DNA from: JBJHDF01 sp050486405 | GTDB lineage: Bacteria; Pseudomonadota; Gammaproteobacteria; Pseudomonadales; Cellvibrionaceae | NCBI GenBank assembly: GCA_050486405.1 | Contig: JBJHDF010000040.1 | Coordinates: 1 to 20,160 of the forward strand | DNA: 20,160 nt | Reading direction: 5' to 3' | Notes under the pieces: generated by a model | Told to the model about the DNA's origin: nothing | Seen by the model: the letters and a program-made list of their open reading frames with translations, nothing else | Databases searched by the model: none | In this document: in pieces, positions 1 through 6,521 of the stretch | Numbering within the stretch: the first letter of the stretch is position 1 | Layout of the letters: each line of letters opens with the position of its first letter | Program-made: the position numbers and the translations under genes

Positions 1-2
1 TG

Positions 3-149
3 TTGCGTGAGGGTGTCATCTCCAGTCGCACCCAACTGAACGTCCACTTCAGCGCAGTGTCTATTGCAGACGGACGCTCCGTTCCGAGAGGTCAAGTTGA
101 ACTTTCCGGTATTGAATTGTTGCTCAGCGAGGGCTTCGAGAGCCACTAG
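3..149 (+). CDS. 3' end of an unidentified gene (partial)
   Basis: An open frame runs from the left edge of the window to a TAG at 147-149. It gives about 48 residues ending in GIELLLSEGFESH. Third codon positions are mostly G or C at the start, as expected for coding sequence in this genome, but this weakens toward the end. I recognise no family. The downstream lipoprotein gene overlaps it in another frame, which is common for tightly packed genes but also leaves open that this is a chance frame. The start and the bulk of the gene lie outside the window. Confidence 0.4.
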   Translation: MREGVISSRTQLNVHFSAVSIADGRSVPRGQVELSGIELLLSEGFESH

Positions 150-579
150 TGCCCTGTGCAGCCTGGTGCTGGTGGCCTGTGCGGCGGCGGCTCCACCGGA
201 GTTGCCGCCACTCACCTGGCAACTGACAAGCGATGACCCAGTGGCCAGCGTCAGCTGGCCGCTGACGGATATCAGCGCGGGCGTGCCGCCCGAGCGGCGT
301 CTGGTGTTGACGCTGGATTCCGCGCCTGTGGAGCCGGGGCAGCCCTTCTATCACCTGCTGGTTGAAATCCACTGTCCCGATGGTCGGGGTCTGTTGAAAA
401 GCACCGCGCTGGCGGACTTCCCGCCCGGGGTGGGCGGCCGGTTTGTGCTGTACCTCCCCGCGCCGGAAGAGCATTGTCGGGAGGTCTACGATGATATGCC
501 CATACAGGTCACACTGACCCTGAGTTTTATTGACGATCCGCAGCCGTTGCAACTCAAGGGCCGCGTCCACGTCCAGTAG
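97..579 (+). CDS. Hypothetical small lipoprotein
   Basis: This encodes about 160 residues of unknown function. The chosen start is TTG at 97 because GAGAGG lies 5 nt upstream (86-91). TTG 112 and TTG 64 are in-frame alternatives. The N terminus has several Arg residues, then a hydrophobic run ending in LVAC, a plausible lipobox, so a lipid-anchored envelope protein is likely. An Ala/Pro-rich linker follows, then a region rich in alternating hydrophobic residues that looks like beta strands. Two Cys lie in the mature part (in EIHCPDG and EEHCREV) and could form a disulfide in the periplasm. It overlaps the preceding partial gene by about 50 nt if this start is right, which suggests co-transcription. 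No family assignment is possible by eye. Confidence 0.6.
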   Translation: MNFPVLNCCSARASRATSALCSLVLVACAAAAPPELPPLTWQLTSDDPVASVSWPLTDISAGVPPERRLVLTLDSAPVEPGQPFYHLLVEIHCPDGRGLLKSTALADFPPGVGGRFVLYLPAPEEHCREVYDDMPIQVTLTLSFIDDPQPLQLKGRVHVQ

Positions 580-682
580 CGGTTCCCAGACTTCCCCCCT
601 GGGCTACCAGATCCCAAAGCCCGGTCCTGTTTTTTGGTCTATATTGAATCGATAATAGATCAATCTGCCCGAGGGAGGGCGC

Positions 683-1864
683 ATGGACCCGGCCGACAAT
701 GACCTTGATGCCGCCCGGCTGCTGAAAGACTTTCACCATGTACTGCGCTCTGACCCTGATCTGGGTCGTGTGTTTACCCGTCAGGCACTCGAATTGTGGC
801 TTCAGGGGCACTGCAACCACTACCAGCGCTACCCCGCGCTACATGGCAAGGTGGCCCGGCTTGCCCAGCGCCTGCCCGAGGTGTACCGGCGCTCTTTGGA
901 GTGCACCCTGCTGTGCCTGATGATAGCCCGGCAAATGCGCCTGCCCGAGCAAACGGTGCAGGTTCTGTTTCTGGCGGCCCTGACCCACGATCTGGGTATG
1001 CTCCATATAGACCCTGGCCTGGTTACCCGGCAGGGCAAGCTGACCCCGGAAGAATGGCGTAAGGTTCAGGCGCATGTGGTTATCGGCCAGAAATTCCTGC
1101 TGTCCATTCCCGGCATGCCGCCGGACGTTGCCAGGGCGGTGCTGGAACACCACGAGCGACCGGATGGCACTGGCTATCCCTCGGGTTGCAAAGGTGAATC
1201 CCTGAGCCAGTCCGGCCAGATGGTGGCTCTGGCCGATAGTGTGGTGGCGGTATACCACAATCGTCTGTTGCCCAGGGGTGGTACCTTGCGCGACATAGTG
1301 CCCATGCTGCAAATGAACAGCCAGGATTATTTCTATACCAACTATGCTGCACTGATCACTCTGTTGCGGCAGGCTGAGTTATCTCGTTCTGGCCGGATTC
1401 ACCGTGAACAGTTGGTTCTTTTCATCGACCAGTTGCTGGCGGATATGGCTCAGGTTTCCAAATGCCTGACGCTGCTGGCACCCCCCCTGCAGGAGGCCAG
1501 TGCCTGTGAGGATGTCTCCCTGAGAAACCTGCGGCAGCTGCACAGTCACATCGCAGTGGGCTTGCGGGGTTCCGGTTTGCTCGACGAAGCGTTTCGGCGC
1601 TGGGTGGAGCATGTGCGGGAGCAGCGGTTGGTGGATGCTCTGGGCGAGGTGGAAGATGCCCATTTGATGCTGGAGGAACTGGCCTTTCACTTGCTGCGTC
1701 TGTGCCGTATGATAGCGCTCTATGACGCCGGTGCGACCCCCGGGATACGGCAGTTACAGGCCAGACTCGAGCCCTGGTGGGGCATTCTGGCCAGAATTGG
1801 CGGTGATGCACCCTGCGCCGAATCATCAGCTGCGCAGCCCGCGGGCCGCACAATGCAGCCTTGA
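683..1864 (+). CDS. HD-GYP domain protein with degenerate metal site
   Basis: This is a 393-residue cytoplasmic protein. ATG 683 has a strong purine-rich ribosome site (GAGGGAGG) just upstream. The HD-GYP family are c-di-GMP phosphodiesterases with a two- or three-metal centre. Visible here are H102-D103 (in THDLGM), H131, H156-H157 and GTGYP (GYP at 164-166), then D185 in ALADS. Two family features are missing. The His that normally opens the domain (in an HS.RV motif) appears to be Arg70 (RRSLEC), and the Lys of HDIGK is Met. The usual DAL after the last Asp is also changed. There is no receiver, PAS or membrane segment. The N terminus (1-65) is short, and the C-terminal part (about 210-393) is helical and unassigned. 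The fold is certain; catalysis is doubtful and it may be a c-di-GMP sensor. The ORF ends against the upstream region of the DUF3943 gene. Confidence 0.88.
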   Translation: MDPADNDLDAARLLKDFHHVLRSDPDLGRVFTRQALELWLQGHCNHYQRYPALHGKVARLAQRLPEVYRRSLECTLLCLMIARQMRLPEQTVQVLFLAALTHDLGMLHIDPGLVTRQGKLTPEEWRKVQAHVVIGQKFLLSIPGMPPDVARAVLEHHERPDGTGYPSGCKGESLSQSGQMVALADSVVAVYHNRLLPRGGTLRDIVPMLQMNSQDYFYTNYAALITLLRQAELSRSGRIHREQLVLFIDQLLADMAQVSKCLTLLAPPLQEASACEDVSLRNLRQLHSHIAVGLRGSGLLDEAFRRWVEHVREQRLVDALGEVEDAHLMLEELAFHLLRLCRMIALYDAGATPGIRQLQARLEPWWGILARIGGDAPCAESSAAQPAGRTMQP

Positions 1865-1965
1865 GCCGCAAAGCACAGCCGTTAGAAAAAAACAGTGTTT
1901 TCATAAGCCAGCGATGCCATAACAGGATGGGAAGCCGCTTCGCTCTGACACCGATACTGCCTGAC

Positions 1966-2859
1966 ATGATATCCAGTCGCACACACAGCCGCTGTGGGTT
2001 CTACCTGCTGCGGACCCTCGGGTTTTGTTGCCTTTGGTTAGGTTCCGGTGTGGCAGCATCGGCTGAGTACACCTTGCAATCCCGCGAATTGACCCGCCAT
2101 AGCGCGGATTTTCCCATGCGCGCAACGGACCTGGCCGGTGTCGCTGACCCTGCGACGGGCCGCGAAAGCGATGAACTGGCGTTTCATCGCGTCACCCTGT
2201 TCAATCCCCGTCAGGGGGAAGACCGCGAGCGACTCTGGTCCCAGACCAAACTCATCTTCGGCCTGGGCTTCGGCGTGGCCGGTGTGCTCTACGCCATGCC
2301 GTCGGAAATCACCAACTGGGACAAGAGCCAGACCGGCAATCTGCACACCCGTTGGTGGAACAACGTCAGCCAGGGGCCGGTCTGGGATCGCGACGACTAT
2401 GTCATCAATTACGTGGGCCATTCCTACTTTGGCGGTGTTTACTATCAGGTGGCGCGCAAGTCCGGTTATGGCCAATGGGACTCCTTTGTCTACTCCGCGC
2501 TGATGTCCACCTTCTACTGGGAGTACGGCCTGGAAGCCTTCGCCGAGGTGCCGTCCATTCAGGACATTATCGTCACGCCCATCGGCGGTTGGTTTTACGG
2601 TGAATGGGCGCACCGCCGGGAGCAGCGCATCATCGCCTCGGGCGGCACCGTCATGGGCTCCCATCGCCTGGGGCAGGTTTCACTCTTCTTTCTCGACCCC
2701 GTGGACGCCATCGGCCGGGGTCTCAACCGCATGACCGGCACCGACTGGATCAAGACCGGCAACATGTCCGTCTTTCATACTCCCGTCGAGCGCGTCGCGC
2801 CCCACATCACCGACACCAACGACGCCTATTGGGGCGTGCAGTTGGTGCTTCAGTTTTAA
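1966..2859 (+). CDS. DUF3943 domain-containing envelope protein
   Basis: This encodes about 297 residues. The middle and C-terminal parts match the DUF3943 pattern as I remember it: NYVGHSYFGGVYY, then SFVYSALMSTFYWEYGLEAFAEVPS, then QDIIVTPIGGWFYGE. Start choice is uncertain. ATG 1966 gives a normal signal peptide (Arg residues, hydrophobic LGFCCLWLGSGVAA, then an ASA cleavage motif), so I use it. ATG 1927 and TTG 1861 are in frame but give long N-terminal extensions, and none of the three has a good ribosome site. DUF3943 proteins are exported and of unknown function; an outer-membrane location is plausible, since the protein ends in phenylalanine (QLVLQF) like many beta-barrel proteins. 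It follows the HD-GYP gene on the same strand and converges on thiG, leaving only 16 bp. Confidence 0.85.
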   Translation: MISSRTHSRCGFYLLRTLGFCCLWLGSGVAASAEYTLQSRELTRHSADFPMRATDLAGVADPATGRESDELAFHRVTLFNPRQGEDRERLWSQTKLIFGLGFGVAGVLYAMPSEITNWDKSQTGNLHTRWWNNVSQGPVWDRDDYVINYVGHSYFGGVYYQVARKSGYGQWDSFVYSALMSTFYWEYGLEAFAEVPSIQDIIVTPIGGWFYGEWAHRREQRIIASGGTVMGSHRLGQVSLFFLDPVDAIGRGLNRMTGTDWIKTGNMSVFHTPVERVAPHITDTNDAYWGVQLVLQF

Positions 2860-2875
2860 GGTCCGCACCTCGAGT

Positions 2876-3661
2876 TTACTGATGCCAGAAGGGCTGTCCT
2901 ACGGTGGGTGTGCTCGGGCTGGCGGTTTGGCGTTTTTCCATCAGGCCGGCGCGAAAGGCGTTGCGGCCGGCGTCGATGGCGTCGGCGAAGGCCCGGGCCA
3001 TCAGTGGCGGGTCTCCGGCCCTGGCCACGGCGGTGTTGAGCAGAATGCCGTCAAAGCCCATCTCCATGGCCTCGGCGGCCTGGGAGGGAGCGCCTAGACC
3101 GGCGTCGACAATCAGCGGCACGTCCGGCAGGCGCTCGCGCAGGGTGCGCAGGTTGTAGCGGTTGAGCAGGCCCTGGCCGGTGCCGATGGGTGAACCCCAG
3201 GGCATCAGCACCTCGCATCCCACATCCAGCAGGCGCTGCCCGAGAATCAGATCGTCGGTGCAGTAGGGCAACACCTTGAAGCCCTTTTTACTGAGAATGT
3301 CCGCCGCTTCCACCAGGCCGAAAGGGTCCGGCTGCAGATTGTAGTCATCGCCGATTACCTCCAGTTTTATCCAGGGTGTATCGAACAACTCCCGTGCCAT
3401 TTCCGCCAGAGCCACCGCTTCCTTGACCGACTTGCAACCGGCGGTATTGGGCAGCAGGCGGCAATCGCTGTCGCGGATGTGCTGCCAGAAGGCGTCGCCG
3501 TCACGGTCCGCGGGGTTCTGTCGGCGCAGGCCCAGAGTCACGATTTCGCAGCGCGACTGGGCAATGGCGTCGCGCAGAATCTGCGGCGATTTGTACAACG
3601 CAGTGCCGAGCAGAAAGCGACTGTGAAAGGTTTCGCCGTAGAGTGTCAGAGTGTCATGCAT
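2876..3661 (-). CDS. thiG: Thiazole synthase ThiG
   Basis: ThiG condenses deoxyxylulose 5-phosphate, dehydroglycine and the sulfur carried on ThiS thiocarboxylate to make the thiazole phosphate of thiamine. The protein has 261 residues, normal for the family. The start is ATG 3661 (MHDTLTLYGETF), because the upstream in-frame extension runs into thiS. Visible signatures are FLLGTALY, NTAGCKS (72-78), PWIKLEVIGDD with the likely Schiff-base lysine K99, MPWGSPIGTGQG, and the phosphate-binding VDAGLGAPSQAAEAMEMG. It sits 1 nt after the thiS stop and is the last gene of a riboswitch-controlled operon thiO-thiS-thiG. It converges with the DUF3943 gene. thiE, which often follows in other bacteria, is not present. 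Confidence 0.97.
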   Translation of the reverse strand: MHDTLTLYGETFHSRFLLGTALYKSPQILRDAIAQSRCEIVTLGLRRQNPADRDGDAFWQHIRDSDCRLLPNTAGCKSVKEAVALAEMARELFDTPWIKLEVIGDDYNLQPDPFGLVEAADILSKKGFKVLPYCTDDLILGQRLLDVGCEVLMPWGSPIGTGQGLLNRYNLRTLRERLPDVPLIVDAGLGAPSQAAEAMEMGFDGILLNTAVARAGDPPLMARAFADAIDAGRNAFRAGLMEKRQTASPSTPTVGQPFWHQ

Positions 3662-3662
3662 G

Positions 3663-3866
3663 TCAGCCACCGCCAATGGGTTTGACAATATCGATTTCGT
3701 CGCCTTGCGCCAGAATCCGCTTGCTGTAATGCGAGCGCGGCACAAATTCACCGTTGATGGCCACGGCCAGTTTGCCGTCGCCGTAGCCCCACTCGCGCAA
3801 CGCCTGGGACAGAGCGGTGTGCTCTGTGATCTGCGCCGGTTGATTGTTCAGGCTCAGGGTAATCAT
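3663..3866 (-). CDS. thiS: Sulfur carrier protein ThiS
   Basis: This is a small ubiquitin-fold sulfur carrier of 67 residues. It is adenylylated at its C terminus and then carries the thiocarboxylate that ThiG uses. The chain ends in KPIGGG, so the required Gly-Gly terminus is present. The N-terminal half (ITLSLNNQPAQI, then TALSQALREWGY, then LAVAINGEFVPRS) and the GDEIDIVKPIGGG end match the family. Its ATG overlaps the thiO stop codon by 4 nt (ATGA), and thiG begins 1 nt after its stop, so translational coupling is likely. Confidence 0.96.
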   Translation of the reverse strand: MITLSLNNQPAQITEHTALSQALREWGYGDGKLAVAINGEFVPRSHYSKRILAQGDEIDIVKPIGGG

Positions 3867-4993
3867 GGTATCTCCGCTTGCAATTCTTCGGCGAAGGGTA
3901 ACTGGGCTGCGCCGTCGAAACCATTGTTGTTTAAACCGTTGTTGTCAAAACAGGCCAGAATGTGGCTCACCACCGCCGGCGCCAGCAGATAGCCGTGGCG
4001 AAACAGGCCGTTGGCGCTGATCAACCCCGGCTCGATGCTTACCCGGGGGTTGTTGTCGGCGTAGGCTGGGCGCAGATTCACCGCCTGCTCGACAATACGC
4101 GCTTCGGCAAAGGCCGGCGCCAATGTGTAGAGCGCGCTGCCCAGCTCCAGCGACGACTGCAGGGACATGGGAGAGCGGTCCTCGCTTTCGATCTGGGTGG
4201 CCCCGATAACAAAACAGTGATTGGGCTTGGGCACAATGTACAGTTGATAGCGCGGGTGCAGCAAGCGCACCGGTCGGTGCAGTTGCACCTCGCGGGTGTG
4301 TACGCTCATGACTTCGCCGCGCACACCGCGCAGGCCGGGTTGTCGGATTTTGCTGCCGAGACCCCGGCAGTCGACAACCAGATCAAAGTGGTGTTGCCCG
4401 CCGGCAGTGATCAGTGTGCCGGGAGTCACTTCCACCGGGCACCGGGCGTGACACTGGCCGCCCAGTGCCACTATGGTATTGAGCAGCGCGCGCAGCAGAT
4501 TGCGGTTGTCCAGATGCGCTTCGTCCTGCAGCAGCAGTCCCTGCTGAAACTGGCCGCTCAGGTCCGGTTCCAGTTCGGCGATGTCGGCGCGGTTCAAGTG
4601 CCGGTAGCCGGGCTTTTCCTCCGCCAGCACACGCTGCAGTTCGCGCTCGAACTGGCGCAGTTCGCTGAGATCCCGGGGGTGGGCCACCAGCAGGCTGCCA
4701 CTGCTGGTGAACAGCCGGGGCTGCTCCAGTTGGGCCAGCCAGCGGGGCCACTGTTGCAGTGCAAACATCCCCATGCGCCAGGTGGCGCGGTCCGATACCA
4801 CCGCTTCGCTCAGCGGCGCGATCATACCGGCGGCGGTCCAGGCAGCGGCAGGCGATGGCTCCAACTCGCCCGCCTCGAACAGGTTGACCCGGTGGCCGCG
4901 CCGCAGCAACTGCCAGGCGAGCAGACGCCCCAGCAGACCGGCGCCGGCGATGCCTATGGACAGGGTAGAGGGGTTGTGTGGGTGCTGTGTCAC
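3863..4993 (-). CDS. thiO: Glycine oxidase ThiO (FAD-dependent)
   Basis: ThiO oxidises glycine to iminoglycine (dehydroglycine) with FAD and oxygen, supplying the C-N unit for ThiG. It stands in for ThiH of anaerobic pathways, which points to an aerobic route. The protein has 376 residues, normal for the family. The N terminus has the FAD-binding motif GIAGAGLLG followed by an acidic strand end (VNLFEAG). Then come AAGMIAPLSEA and, near the C terminus, the NLRPAYADNNPRV stretch and an HGYLLAPAV segment, typical of DAO-type oxidases. The start is GTG 4993 with AAGG three nt upstream. It is the first gene after the TPP riboswitch, whose last conserved segment ends less than 10 nt before the start codon, so ligand binding can mask initiation. 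Confidence 0.95.
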   Translation of the reverse strand: MTQHPHNPSTLSIGIAGAGLLGRLLAWQLLRRGHRVNLFEAGELEPSPAAAWTAAGMIAPLSEAVVSDRATWRMGMFALQQWPRWLAQLEQPRLFTSSGSLLVAHPRDLSELRQFERELQRVLAEEKPGYRHLNRADIAELEPDLSGQFQQGLLLQDEAHLDNRNLLRALLNTIVALGGQCHARCPVEVTPGTLITAGGQHHFDLVVDCRGLGSKIRQPGLRGVRGEVMSVHTREVQLHRPVRLLHPRYQLYIVPKPNHCFVIGATQIESEDRSPMSLQSSLELGSALYTLAPAFAEARIVEQAVNLRPAYADNNPRVSIEPGLISANGLFRHGYLLAPAVVSHILACFDNNGLNNNGFDGAAQLPFAEELQAEIP

Positions 4994-4998
4994 GAGCC

Positions 4999-5097
4999 TT
5001 GTTTCCTACGCAGGTTTCAACCTGATCAGGTTCCGCGGGTTCGGCCGTACCGATCTCAGCCTCCGCGCGGTATAACCGCCAAGGCGCCCCGACAAGT
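4999..5097 (-). promoter_or_regulatory. TPP riboswitch (THI element)
   Basis: Reading the minus strand from 5097, the sequence contains GGGGCGCC, then GGCTGAGATCGGTACGG, then GAACCTGATCAGGTTGAAAC and CCTGCGTAGGAAAC, the ordered conserved blocks of the thiamine pyrophosphate aptamer. The CTGAGA bulge and the GCGTAGG(A)AA 3' end are intact. The aptamer ends within 10 nt of the thiO GTG, and there is no room for a terminator hairpin. Control is therefore probably at translation initiation, as is usual in gammaproteobacteria (inference). Confidence 0.96.
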
Positions 5098-5104
5098 AGC
5101 TGAC

Positions 5105-5133
5105 ACTATACCTTGTAAGGGCGCGCAAGCCAA
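5105..5133 (-). promoter_or_regulatory. Sigma-70 promoter of the thi operon
   Basis: On the minus strand there is TTGGCT (5133-5128), a 17-nt spacer, and TATAGT (5110-5105). Transcription would begin near 5098, exactly at the 5' end of the TPP aptamer, which supports the call. Confidence 0.75.
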
Positions 5134-5187
5134 TGGAGCAGAAAAGCCGATAGGGTCACGGGTATGGACGGTATGCGGGCCGGTACC

Positions 5188-5216
5188 TTGTGTTTGCGCG
5201 GTGGGGTGTTTATGCT
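5188..5216 (+). promoter_or_regulatory. Sigma-70 promoter of the DUF3391/HD-GYP gene
   Basis: TTGTGT (5188-5193), a 17-nt spacer and TATGCT (5211-5216) lie 38 nt before the start codon. It is divergent from the thi promoter across a short shared region. Confidence 0.55.
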
Positions 5217-5253
5217 CGAAGGAGCGGATTGATCCGGAGCGAGGAGTCTTGTC

Positions 5254-6462
5254 GTGAATAAAAAGCAGCTTCCGGTGGCACAGTTGCAGATTGGCATGTA
5301 TGTGGCCGAATTGGACCGGCCCTGGCTGGAGAGCGACTTCCTGTATCAGGGCTTTGTCATCGAAAACGACGAGCAACTGACGCAGCTGCGGCGTCAGTGC
5401 GAGTACGTGTTTATCGATGTGGAACTGGGCGACGACCTGGTGGAAGAGGCGCGCGCTGTTCCTGATAAACCCAAGGCCCATTCCCTCGAGAGGTTTGAGC
5501 GCGAACTCGAGCGCGCTGCGGATGTGCGTGCCAAGGGCACCCGGGTGATGGAGCAACTGCTGGAGGACGCGCGCCTGGGCGAGAGTGTTAACACCAGGGA
5601 GGCGCATACCGTAGTTGCGGAGCTGGCCGCATCCGTGGCCAGCAACGCCAACGCTTCACTGTGGCTGACCAATCTGCAGCGCGCCCACGAGCGCACTGCG
5701 GCCCACTCCATGAACACCTGCGTGCTGTCACTGGCCTTCGCCCGCTACCTGGGTTACGAGCGCGCCGAGTTGGAGGCCATCGGCCTGGGTGCTCTGCTGC
5801 ACGATATCGGCCTGATGCGGGTGCCGCGCGAGATTCTCGATAAGCCCGGCCTGCTCACCGACGCAGAGTTCGACAAGATCAAACAGCACCCGCTCGAGGG
5901 TTACAACGTGTTGCGCCTGATGCGGGAAGTGCCGCCCATGGCGTTGGAGATAGTGCGTTGTCACCATGAACGCATCAGCGGCAACGGGTACCCCGCCGGT
6001 CTGAGTGGCGCGGATCTGCCGCGAGCGGTGCTGGTGGTGGCCATTGCCGATGTTTACGACGCCATGACCTCCGACAGCCCGGCCGCCGAGGCCATACTGC
6101 CTCACGAAGCGTTGGGCGTGCTGCGCTCGGTGGCGGCCACCGACTTTGGCGTATCCCTGGTGGAAGAGTTTATGCGCTGCATGGGCATCTATCCGGTGGG
6201 CAGCCTGGTGCGCCTGGCCAATGGCAGTGTTGCCATAGTGGTGTCCCACACCCATCAGACCCGGTTGCGTCCGGTTGTCATGCTGCTGCGCAATATCGAT
6301 GGCACGCCCTGTGTCAACCGGGCGCATATCAACCTGGATCGCCTGTCGGAACAGGAACAGGCGCGCTGGGCCATTCGTGGTGTGGTGGATCCACGCAAGC
6401 TCGGTATCGATCTGACGCAGATCGCCGCCGACCAGATGGGTGTGGCCAGCGGCGGACGCTGA
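5254..6462 (+). CDS. DUF3391/HD-GYP c-di-GMP phosphodiesterase
   Basis: This is a 402-residue protein predicted to hydrolyse c-di-GMP. The N-terminal 130 residues match DUF3391 (VAQLQIGMYVAELDRPWLESDFLYQGF), the accessory domain common in Pseudomonas-type HD-GYP proteins. The catalytic domain (about 145-320) shows H151 (AHSMN), H183-D184 (LLHDIG), H212 (QHPLEG), H237-H238 (CHHER), GNGYP (GYP at 245-247) and D266 (AIADVYDAMTSD). The full metal ligand set is thus present. As in the HD-GYP protein at 683-1864, the Lys of HDIGK is replaced (Leu here). The start is GTG 5254 with GAGGAG 8 nt upstream. There is no membrane segment, so it should be cytoplasmic. It stands alone, divergent from the thi operon and convergent with the TonB receptor gene. 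Confidence 0.94.
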   Translation: MNKKQLPVAQLQIGMYVAELDRPWLESDFLYQGFVIENDEQLTQLRRQCEYVFIDVELGDDLVEEARAVPDKPKAHSLERFERELERAADVRAKGTRVMEQLLEDARLGESVNTREAHTVVAELAASVASNANASLWLTNLQRAHERTAAHSMNTCVLSLAFARYLGYERAELEAIGLGALLHDIGLMRVPREILDKPGLLTDAEFDKIKQHPLEGYNVLRLMREVPPMALEIVRCHHERISGNGYPAGLSGADLPRAVLVVAIADVYDAMTSDSPAAEAILPHEALGVLRSVAATDFGVSLVEEFMRCMGIYPVGSLVRLANGSVAIVVSHTHQTRLRPVVMLLRNIDGTPCVNRAHINLDRLSEQEQARWAIRGVVDPRKLGIDLTQIAADQMGVASGGR

Positions 6463-6478
6463 GCGGGTTGCAATATCG

Positions 6479-6500
6479 AAAAAAGTGCCGTCCCTGGCAC
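6479..6500 (-). terminator. Rho-independent terminator of the TonB receptor gene
   Basis: On the minus strand the transcript reads GTGCC, a 6-nt loop, GGCAC, then six T residues (6484-6479). It lies 22 bp after the receptor's stop codon and also between two convergent genes. A related 5-bp hairpin with the same arms occurs at 16860-16875. Confidence 0.75.
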
Positions 6501-6521
6501 AAGGTCGATGACGCCGAAGCG

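Noticed and set aside
3962..5257. Long plus-strand open frame opposite thiO
   Set aside because: It mirrors thiO codons and runs through the TPP riboswitch; the sequence is Gln/Val/Gly-rich with no family motif. It is a high-GC shadow.
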